From Cloeon dipterum (lineage: Eukaryota; Arthropoda; Insecta; Ephemeroptera; Baetidae), in the NCBI RefSeq assembly GCF_949628265.1, contig NC_088789.1, positions 16,484,886-16,548,885 on the forward strand: a stretch of 64,000 nucleotides of DNA. Reading direction: 5' to 3'. Within the stretch, counting starts at the first letter, position 1. Every line of letters begins with the position of its first letter. The notes under the pieces are model-generated. The model ran no database searches. It was not told the origin of the DNA and saw nothing but the letters and a program-made list of their open reading frames with translations. Of the stretch, positions 48,575 through 57,888 are shown piece by piece. Position numbers and translations under genes: made by a program.

Positions 48575-51500
48575 ATGTCAACGAGTGAGGAGCAAGATGA
48601 GACGAGGGAGATTCTGGAGATTTTGTCCGAAGACAGCATTCTTTTACTTACGAAAAAACTAGCCAGCTCTTTGAACAGGGCAAGAAATGGTCAGGCTGGC
48701 AAAGTCACTCATCTCAAGATTTACGAAGGACTGTTGTCAAAACGAAGTAGCCCGGGTAAAAGATAAAACTGGTTCTTTTGCTGGTCTGTTCATACTATTA
48801 TTTGTGATTTTTCCAGATCCTGACGGTGATGAGATTTTGTCCCTATGCATAAAAAACGCAGATCACGACGCACAAACAACCAACCGACTGTTAAAACTGA
48901 TCGCACAACTCTCAAATGTTGAAAGAGGCAGGGAAATCATTCAGTTCCTGGCTCTCATGGGGAGTAAGAAGCAGAAGAACCCTGAGAACCAAATTGACGT
49001 TCCCAGAGCCAGGAACGTTGGCATATTTCATTGTCCAGCCGAAATGCTTGATGGCTCACGTTTTGCTGAACTGCCCCATCAGAAGGCTAAGGATTTTTAC
49101 CGCACAAGTTTCAGTTTTGATGCCGAACCTGGCACAAACCTTCCACAGTGCTCAAAGTTCTTTCAAAAAAACAATAAGTATGGTCATAAGCTGTCCAATC
49201 GCAAATCATTTTGATCAAAGTGTTGTCTTAAGCAGGGATTCCAAAAAGTCAAGGCAACAACAGCCAGAGCGCAAAGACCAAGGCTACAGCTCCAGTGAAG
49301 AATCTGAAATTGACTGGGTCGCAGTGTCACATATGGGTCCACCACCGCGGCACAGAACCTGGGAGCAACTCGGCCAGATCGCTGCCACCACAGAAAAGCC
49401 ACTGCTGACAGACACTGCTGTGATCAAGACGCACACAAATCAAATTAGCAGGACTGAGTTCATGACTCGCTTGGGATACATGCTGATTGGAGTCCAGTCT
49501 GATAGTTTTCTTTATTGCGAGGTACTGTGCATGATTATTTAACTTTTGAACTGCATTTAATTGTTAATTTTTAGGAGAGAAAGTCTTTCTATCTTGCCAA
49601 AGATGTGCAAGTTGTGGGAATCAGCCAGCAAGCAGTCGCGGAAATGGTCAAGCCAATGATTGCTTGCGGATCTAGTCATGTGATGCTTTCCAAATTTGTT
49701 GAGAACCGCCACGAGAGAAGCAGGATTTTACAGGTTTGACCATTCATGTACGCATTTATGATGAGTATTGCAATAATGAACATTATATATCTAGGCCATC
49801 CAAAAAGCTGTGGAAAAGTTGCTGCTTGTGCACAGAAAGTCTGTTCAAAATTTAATCGCCCACCACAGGGACAGAGTATTGGCTCTGGTGAGCGCTATGC
49901 ATTGGATTGGACCTCCAATAGTTGCTGTTTCTGCATTTTGCTGTCCTGCCACTGGCAAAAGACTGAAAGGGTTGACAGCTTTGGAGGAGTTGAGCAAAAT
50001 TTGCTCTGAAATCATTCCAGGCCGCATGGCCAGTGTGTTCTATTCCTTGCTCAAGGCTGCAGCTGAAGCCTATTTGAGGTAAGTTGGTCACCTATAGGCG
50101 CAATTGAGTGCTAAAATGCAATTTTCACAGAATACTCTGGGAGTGGATTTTTGAAGGAGAACTACCGGAAGGCAAAAAGGCAGAGTTCATGATCCAGCCA
50201 CAACCAGGCATGCTAAGCCGCCGTGACCGAGCTTTCTGGGCTGACTCGTTTGTCATTCTTGAAACTCGAGTGCCCAGCTTCATGAAAGGGCTAGAGGAAT
50301 CTGTCAAGGAGTGTGGAATAGCGATATCGTTCCTAAAATTGTGTCAGAAAAATGTAAGACATCCAATTTTGTAATTCTGCTTAGTGTGGGAAATTCAGAA
50401 GAACATCACATTTCTAAACTGAATTGAATTAATAAGTGGGGGGTCAATACAAGGGCTTTGATATATTACTGTCTAAAATTTTGTAACTTTTTGTTGAACA
50501 CCATTTTGATATTTTAGCATGTTGTCAGGGTTCACAGGGTTGTCTATATAACCAAGTTTAACGGAAAAATTGGCCGTTTTCCCAGAAAACCAGGGTAAAA
50601 TCTGGGAAGATAAGCCTCTTAGAGCTTAAACGTTTAGAAATTATTTGGGTACTAATGAAGCCATTCCAATGGTGTGCAGATTAAACCAATAAAGAGCCCA
50701 CAGACATTAATAAAATGGAAATTTAATTAAATCAATAGCGCAAGGAGAATACTAAATATATGCATTATCTTTCCAGCATCCACTTTTGAAACTGAAAAAC
50801 AGACCACCAGTTGTCTGCTGCTTGAATGATGCTGAGTTGGACCGTTTGAAAGCGCAATGCGTTATGTATGAGCAAGAGGCTGCAGAACTTTGTGGGCCTC
50901 CTGTGACGGCAGCAGAGCAGCTGGAAATCAATCAAGAGCAGCAACAAGCCTTCTTGGCCATGGTGACCAGGGTTCGAGAGGAAAGACTAATTGAAATCAG
51001 AGGTAAACTTAATTTATCGCCCATTTGAATGGCACTAATTGGCTGGTAATATCAGCTGCTTTGGAGAAAGAAAGAAAGCTGAAGGCTGAAAGGGCAAGAA
51101 AGTTGAAAGAGGAGCTGGCTAATCAGATTGAAGAGGTGAAAGCACGTAAAGCCGCCCAGCTGAAGAAGGAGCAGGAAGAGGAGGAGAAATTCGTGCAGGA
51201 GCTGAAGGAGTTGCAGGAAAAACAGCTTAAACTGCTGGAAGAGGAAAAGTAAGAGTGTGGAATTTAACACCGGCTCCAAATACTTATCTATTATTGTAGG
51301 GAGCGAATGCGGCGCCACTATGATATGAACAGCAAAGAGCCTGAGGATAAACTTGCCAATGCTGAAGCTGAAATCCAAAGTCTCAGAGAAGAACTCGATT
51401 TTTTGACTGGAAAATCCATAGTTGCAGAAGAAGATGAATGTGACGGCAGCAGTATCAGTCAACAGAGCATGGTGAATGACAACCTGCCAGCCAATGAGGA

Positions 51501-53527
51501 TGAAAACAAGAATCCTGTCGCTGCCGAGGGTCAAGATGACAACGCCAATCTTAGTCCTAGGAAAGTGCCGACCTCTTTGCCTATAAAATTGGACCGCAAC
51601 GAAGGGGATTTGTCCACAATAGACAATACTGCTGCGATTGAGGCTGCGAAGAACAAAGCCAAAGTGTTAAGTCACGAGTACAACCTTATCCAAAACTACG
51701 ACGAATGTGATTCAGATAGAGTAGCAAAAAAGCCATCAACGTTGCAAGATAATCAGCAGTTGAGTGAGATGTTCAAACTCAGAGCTGACGAGGCAGCTCG
51801 CAACAAGGCCCGCGTAATGAATCACGAGTTTTTCTCTGATTTCGATCAGCTAGACAATGCCAAGGAGCTTTTGGACAACAAAACTGCGGACGCGTCCCCA
51901 ATGGAAGAATTAGCAACGCCCGTGGAAATGTTCGCCTCCACAGACACCGAGAATTGCGAACCTCTGGAGACGCCAGACACGGAAACTCAGCCGTCCGCGA
52001 TGTCCATCAGCTCTGAGGAGAGCAAGTGCGGAACCCCGCTGGATATGCCTGTGAAACCGTTCCCAGCCTCAGCCAGCAGCTTTTCAGTGAGCAGCATCAT
52101 GTCGACGATTTCTGAGCCGCTGCGTTGGCAGTCGGTCACCAGCAAGGAAAGCGTCAACCTGTCCATCAAGGAGAACAGCTTTGACTGCAGCAACCACATC
52201 AAAAACAGCTTTTTGCAGCACACCGTGTCGGTTGTTCTGAACACGCAGGTGCAGCTGGCCAACCAGTACGTGCTGCACGTCTTCCTGCACGACCAGTCCA
52301 TTCTGAGCCACTTTAAGTCTCTCCGCAAGTACTTCCTCCTTCTCGACGGAGAGTTCGCCACTCGGCTCACGTCGCAGCTCTGCACCGAAATAGAGCATTT
52401 CCAGGACAGGCCGGGCAACCTGCTCAACTTCACGGCGATGAATTTGATTCTGCAGAATGCTCTTGTTGGCTCCGAAGATCCTAACAAAGAGCGGCTCTCG
52501 CTGAGTTTCCGCTCTATTCCAAACAAATTCAACGTGTCTGACTCAAACCTGCTGGAGTGCATTCAGCTGCAGTACGAAGTGAGTTGGCCCCTGAACAGCG
52601 TGCTCACCAGACACATCCTTCAGTACTACGACCTGCTGTTTACGTTCGTGCTGAGTCTGCGCAGGGTCATTTGGGTACTGGATCAAACCTTCCGCCACCT
52701 AAAGACCTGCGACTCCGGCGTGGTAAAAAAGATCTTGAACAACAGCCCGCAGCACAGGACGCTGTGTCAGCACCACTTTGAAATGAGCGCCTTTTTCCGC
52801 GCCTTCCACTCGTACATCCTGAACGTGGCCATAGTGCAGCAGTGGCCCAAGTGCGAGGAGGCCATCAAGAAGGTGACCAGCCTGGATGGACTGTATGAAG
52901 TGCACCACAAGATGTTCGTCCGAAGCGTCATCTACCGTTGTCTGCTGCGTAAGGAGGCCGTCAAAATCCAAGAGCTGCTCGGGGCCACAATCAGGCCTGT
53001 GCTGCGTTTCTACACTCTGGTCATCGCTCACGAATGGGAGTTGAAGGTAGGTTAAGCACAAATATTTAATAAATTTAGGAGTGAATTGAAAATTTTCGGA
53101 AGAACCAAATTATAAATAAAACTTTCCAGTTAGTTAGTTATTTCATTATTGAAATCGCATGGTAGCTTCCTTTGAATTTTTTAATAATTAGTTTTTGATG
53201 ATATACCTAATTTACTTGAATTCTTCGATTTGAATTTATTTTAAATTAAATTCAAATTAGTGATCTATTTAATTTTTATTTTTGTAGGATGATGTATATG
53301 AGCACCCGCAGTTTAAGAATCTGTCTCTCGCATACAAGAAGTACCACGAAAGGACCAATTTACTGGCGAAAAATCTGTCTAAATTAGCATCTAGAGGATA
53401 CCAGAGCGATCTGCAAGATCTGTGTGATTATCTCAGGATGAACGACTTTTACTCTGTGCTGACCGTGGAGCCCACTCAGCCTCATCAGTCCCTTGTTTCA
53501 TCTACTGCAAGCACACTTAGCAAGTAA
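48575..53527 (+). CDS. Grip163: Gamma-tubulin complex component 6 (GCP6, fly Grip163)
   Basis: Subunit of the gamma-tubulin ring complex, which nucleates microtubules at centrosomes. Exons: 48575-48755, 48817-49177, 49236-49521, 49575-49733, 49795-50078, 50131-50353, 50777-51002, 51056-51248, 51300-53046, 53288-53527; about 1,299 residues (fly Grip163 about 1,350, human 1,819). The N-terminal GRIP region spans about 280-500. A charged coiled coil (KERKLKAERARKLKEELANQ) lies at about 575-660. An acidic linker with two NKA.V..HE repeats precedes the C-terminal gamma-tubulin-binding GRIP domain (about 900-1290), with the hallmark LQYEVSWPLNSVLTRHILQY. The 58-nt intron 49178-49235 is needed to restore frame. 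The terminal codons can be bypassed by a GTAAGG donor at 53524. I chose the ATG at 48575 as the first in frame; a GTG lies upstream. Confidence 0.92.
50354..50776 (+). other. GCP6 intron (423 nt)
   Basis: AT-rich intron; no exon or clear repeat was recognised. A short imperfect stem near 50570-50610 (TTTTCCCAGAAAACC then CTGGGAA) is visible. Confidence 0.55.
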
Positions 53528-53949
53528 GGATGTTGTTTTTAAGACTAGAACAATGTACTTACACCTTCAAGTTGCCTTGATACTCATTTTTAGCGTTTTA
53601 TCTGCAAAGTATGTTTAAAAATCTGTTAAAAAATAATTTTACTCTGAATTTGCATTAAAAATTGTTGACGGTTTATCTATAAAGGTAAGGGCATATCAAA
53701 GATATTTTAATATTTTTCGCTCACGTTTCCATTGCAATTCTTTTTATTCAAAATAAAAACCACTAGATGGAGATTTGCAAAAGAAAATTGGTTTTATTCA
53801 TTTGACGACGTGCGCACAAACCAGGGCAATAGGTGCGGCCTTAACAAGTAATTAATACGCTGCTGAAACAATATGTTAGTGGCATCACAGAAATTATTGC
53901 ACCGTGGAGTCTGATGGCATATCCTGTTCAAGGGTAGTTATTTATGCAA
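53528..53949. other. Convergent 3' UTRs of GCP6 and the decarboxylase gene
   Basis: AATAAA at 53752-53757 (+) probably ends the GCP6 transcript. AATAAA on the minus strand at 53797-53792 probably ends the decarboxylase transcript. The two signals are within 50 bp, so the mRNAs may overlap or abut. A possible nine-residue alternative last GCP6 exon lies at 53594-53617. Confidence 0.6.
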
Positions 53950-56228
53950 CTAACTCAGCGCCAAGAAGTGCATGAAGTCTTTTTTGTTCTGAATCGGCGT
54001 TCTAGTTGGCCGGCCCAGATTCTTCCTGCTTCCAGGTGACACTTTGATCTCAAGCGCTATTGGTCCCTTGGTTGAGTGCATCCATTCCACTCCCGCTTTA
54101 ATTTCCTCAAGCGTTGTTGCGGATCGGGCCTGGAAATAAGCATTTTGATTTAAAACATCAATTTTTCTTATAGTTTTAACTTGATACCTCTTTATAGCCG
54201 CAAGCCAAAGCAATTTTCACGAGCTGGAATTTGTTCTCGTCGAGTGCTGCTGATGGCTGGCCCCCGACTGAGTCGTGGGTTCCATTGTTGATGATAATGT
54301 GTTTGAAATTCTGCGGCTCTGTTTGTCCAATGACTGCAAGCGCTCCCATGTGCATGATCACGCTCCCGTCACCGTCGATGCAAAATATCTGGAGAATTTA
54401 GAGCAAATTGTTGTTCACTTATGACGAAATTTCACGGGTTGGCGGATAAAATTGGCATGAGAAGTCAAGAAAATTCATCGAAATTAATAGCAGTCTCTAT
54501 TCATAGATTGCGTCACCAGATAATTTCGTCTAGGATTTTCTGGATAATTTTGAAAAACTTTTAGATCTCTGTATTTAATCTCCCTGTTAAGTGATTTATA
54601 AAATAAGGTATGTTTTATATGGTTTCCTCTCGCCAAGCCCGATCGAACTAACACCAAATTTGATGTTCTCGGTCAAAGTCTAAATGATTTTTTTTTCTAA
54701 GTAACATTTTAGAAATAATGGGCTCATGCCAGTTTTGAAATTTTTTAAATGTTGTCCCATGACTTGCGTGAAAATTTCAGTCTGTTTCTATTTTGTTATC
54801 AAGGAAATAAGCTTAAAAATTCGAACCACGAATTTTTCGTGCTTTGCAAATTTAGTTGACTCCAAATCTCGGGTTCTAACCATCAGATAGCAAACGCTGC
54901 ACATCGTAGGACTTGTCTCTGATTTCAGAAGTAAATTTCCTCGGGTATGCTTGACCCTCGTGCTAATTTTGTTCCCCGACTCGTGGCATTTGTCTCAAAA
55001 AATTGATTTAGACTGGTACCTGTCTCTTTGGTCTTTGAATCGCAATGCCCAGCGCAATGCTGGACGCGTGTCCCATCGAGCCCACCGTCAGGAAGTCGCG
55101 CTCGTGACCCTGACTGACTGACTTCCTGTACTCAAAAAGCTCCCTGGACAACATGCCGGTGGTGGAGACGACGACGTCGCGGTCCTTGAGGTTGGCCACG
55201 ACCAGCTTCACAGCGTCCTCTCTCTTTAGAGGACACCTAGCGATTACATTGATTGGTTTTGTCACAAAGACTGCTGAAATTATAATTTATACTTGGCAGG
55301 CGGGGGTGGCAGCACGTGGGGCAAGAAGGTCTGCCTCTTGACAAGCAGGCAGTAGGCGCTGTTATTGTGCTGCATGTGCTTCTTGGCCGTGTACAACGCA
55401 TCCCTGGCGCCCTCGAAGTAGTCCGGCAGAGACTGGAAGGGGATTCCCAGTGCAGCTGAATTTTTACTGATTAGATTTGGGTGATTTACTCTGTCCGAAA
55501 TTGGGATTCGGGAACTGTAAACTTATCCAAAAACCAGACTGGAATTTGTCCGAAAATGTATTAAGTTCAGGTAAACTCCGAAATTTTAAATTTTAGGTGT
55601 GTAGTGTAAACTATCATAGGACAAACTCCGATTCAGAATAATTCTAGGCATACGGACAATTTCCAAAACCATGTTTCAGATATAGTCCACGGTGGTCCCA
55701 TTAGATTGCGTTTGATTTAAAAATGTTTGCTGTGTTTACCCAGCAAGCCAGGGGTAACCTGGCCCTGCAGCAGGTGCTGTGGTTCATCCCTCTTGCCTGG
55801 CTCACCGCGCCAACCGACCAACAGCAACAGCGGCATGCTGTACACCTCCCGCGAGGTCATTGAAACAAGTGGATTCACTGTGTTCCCCAAGCCAGAATTT
55901 TGCAAATAAACAAGAGCGGATTTGTTGGTGGCCAGGTGGTATCCGGCCGCAATACTCACGGCATTGCCTTCGTTCGAGGCGATGATGTGGTTCGAAGCTG
56001 GCACGTTGCTCGTCACGAAAGCACAGAAATCTGCAAATGGGGATGCTTGACGTCAATTACCCTTCGGGAACTTCAGTTACCTTTGAGCAATGAGTCCGGC
56101 ACCCCGCAGAAAAAGTCGATTCCAATGTCTCGGACAGCCTGGTAGAACTCTCCAGGGTCGAGGAAGTCGCGGACAAGTTCTGTGAGGTGACCAGCCTCAG
56201 CATTTCTTTGCTGCTGTTCCTGGACTTG
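53950..56228 (-). CDS. Phosphonopyruvate decarboxylase (ThDP enzyme), 5' end unresolved
   Basis: Phosphonopyruvate decarboxylase converts 3-phosphonopyruvate to phosphonoacetaldehyde and CO2, pulling forward the PEP mutase step of phosphonate synthesis. Exons in transcript order: 56228-56081, 56030-55740, 55455-55293, 55236-55020, 54388-54188, 54129-53950; 399 codons including a final phase-correct TAG. The N-terminal pyrimidine-binding half has DFFCGVPDSLLKDFCAFV, then ASNEGNAVSIAAGYHLAT with the catalytic ThDP Glu, YLQNSGLGNTVNPL and LLVGWRGEPGKRDEPQH. The C-terminal half has VSTTGMLSRELFEYR, FLTVGSMGHASSIALGIA and the ThDP motif IDGDGSV...IINNGTHDSVGGQP. Bacterial enzymes have about 375-400 residues, so it is nearly complete; the initiating exon lies upstream of 56228 and was not found. 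Sulfopyruvate decarboxylase is the nearest alternative, but the linked, single-chain architecture and the motifs favour phosphonopyruvate. Confidence 0.85.
54389..55019 (-). other. Intron of the decarboxylase gene (631 nt)
   Basis: AT-rich intron between the SMGHASS exon and the ThDP-motif exon; no exon recognised. Confidence 0.6.
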
Positions 56229-56484
56229 CTAACACGGAAACTCTTAGGATTCAACTTCGACATTTTAGTTTTTGGAGAAATTATTGAAATCGTGTTGTAT
56301 TCAATGAGTAATGAGATATCTGTAGGAATACATTTTCAATTTGATGAAGTTTGCGAGATATTGGTGAAAACCCATATATGAGATTTAATTAAGGGAGAAT
56401 GATTCAAAAATCGTATGTATTGTGAAGCTAATTTTCATTCGATCGTGATATTTTATAGGTAGACTTTACTTGACAAGACAAATC

Positions 56485-57003
56485 GATGTAAGGGTAATTT
56501 TTTCCGGAAACCCCGATTTTTTAACTTTTACCAGAAAATTTGTCAGTGGCTCATTAATGGTTTAATTTAATTTAAAAATTTCTGAGATGAAAACCACGTC
56601 GTGCTTCTTGTTTGTCAATAAGAAAAATATCTTGATATTTTCTTTATAATTACAATCTTTGTATAAAATCTATTTTTTAAATAAAAAGGAATATAAGTTT
56701 TTATAGACATGTATAAATTACGAAATCGTTTCAGCTTTCAGGATATTAGTTTTTTGCTCTATTATTAACCATTAAGAGCTTAAAATGGCCTATACCAATT
56801 GATTTGTATCATCAAACAGTGTATGAAAACGAAATTTCAGCTAAATTGAGCAAAAATTATTGTTAGGTTAATTTTGAAATTTTGAGCCATGTTCTTAATA
56901 TATTTAAAAATCGCTAAAATCATCAAATCGATAAACTTCCACACTGAATGTGATTCTTAACATCAGGAAAAGCTTCACGAATTCAATGGTTTCGCCGAAA
57001 ACT
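56485..57003 (+). repeat. Dispersed repeat, copy 2
   Basis: It shares start and end blocks with the USF intron repeat at 45920-46260, in the same orientation; the middle differs in length by about 180 bp. Shared blocks include ACTTTTACCAGAAAATTTG and ATCAGGAAAAGCTTCACGAA. No coding capacity is seen. Confidence 0.65.
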
Positions 57004-57313
57004 AAACGTTGAATCTTAAGAGTTTCCTTGTAGGTACATAACAGATTTCAACTGTGCTCCCAGCTTTAAATTGGTTGAGAAAGTTGGTTTTCAAAATTCT
57101 GAATTGAAACTTAATAAAAAAAATCACTAATACTCGCTGGAGGGACGAGTTTAAAAAAGAACCTGCTCTCGAGAACGATCCCTTGGCGGCGTCACAGTTG
57201 TCAAAAGTCGCGAGTTTTTGACGCAACAGAAACCTGTCCGGGTAACCTAACGGAGAGAAAAAAGTTTTTTAACACCACCATATTTAACACGTATGTTTGC
57301 TTTTCTTACTCCT

Positions 57314-57496
57314 CTAACGAGTGAGAACATTTTGAGTCGGCTTTCCCTGCGGCTGCTTCAGATATAGTGAGAGTTGGGATCTGTCTAGCCCGAGAGCAGT
57401 CAAATCATAGATGATAACCCTTTGGCCCTGTGTCGTTATCACCTTGACTGGGGCAGCAAGACAATTGGTGGACTTGACATGAACTTGGGAACCACA
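57314..57496 (-). other. Orphan minus-strand open frame, 60 codons
   Basis: Between stops, the minus strand reads a protein-like segment that includes VKVITTQGQRVIIYDLTALG and, after LDRSQ, LSLYLKQPQGKP. Composition and hydrophobic pattern look more coding-like than the AT-rich surroundings, but there is no start codon in frame and no clear splice donor in the phase needed to join the decarboxylase. I do not recognise the family. It could be a stray exon, a gene remnant or chance. Confidence 0.25.
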
Positions 57497-57888
57497 TCAA
57501 ACTACTGATTGAGGCATTTCCTTTTTACCCGAGAATGGCGTGATGATCTCCAAAACAAACCACACGCGCGCCAAAGCTTTGATAAATTTAATCGACTTTC
57601 ATCCTTATTATCTCTAACACGCGAAAAAATGGAAACGAAATGGTACGCAAACAATGATAAACAACTGGTTTTGTAATTTAAAATCGCATCAATCGATTTA
57701 ATAAGAATATACTTCACATAAAATTGTTACAAATTGCAAAACACAGGCGAAGTTTGATAATTAAGCAAATGAGGACGCGTGCAGTAATTTGTAAACCATG
57801 GAAATATAAAAAAAATCACTTCACCGGCACTTGCAACCTTGGCAGCATAATAATTTAAGTCTTGCCTGTCTTTATTATGGGGAACAAA

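Larger units (their letters stand above)
56229..57888. other. Spacer between the decarboxylase 5' part and the UBE2F 3' end
   Basis: It must contain the missing start exon of the decarboxylase unless that lies inside or beyond UBE2F. It also holds a dispersed repeat (56485-57003) and an orphan minus-strand open frame (57496-57314). The ATG at 56263 (-) opens another frame and does not fit the enzyme. Confidence 0.5.

Noticed and set aside
51052-51534. Minus-strand 160-codon Leu/Phe-rich frame that looks like a membrane protein
   Set aside because: Antisense shadow of the GCP6 Lys/Glu coiled coil; complementing AAG/GAG codons gives Leu/Phe codons.
51987-52562. Minus-strand 191-codon open frame
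   Set aside because: Antisense shadow of the large GCP6 exon, with no family resemblance.
55274-55292. 19-nt GT...AG as an ultra-short intron
   Set aside because: Too short for any known metazoan spliceosomal intron and it gives a frameshift with an early stop; the 56-nt alternative fits.
53950-56228. Bacterial contamination or symbiont origin for the decarboxylase
   Set aside because: Five spliceosomal introns, one in the host's short size class, and continuous linkage between clear animal genes.
56057-56263. Minus-strand ORF beginning MSKLNPKSFRVSKS as the decarboxylase N-terminus
   Set aside because: It overlaps the true exon in a different frame; the enzyme frame (DIGIDFFCGVPDSLLK) is what joins in phase to the next exon.
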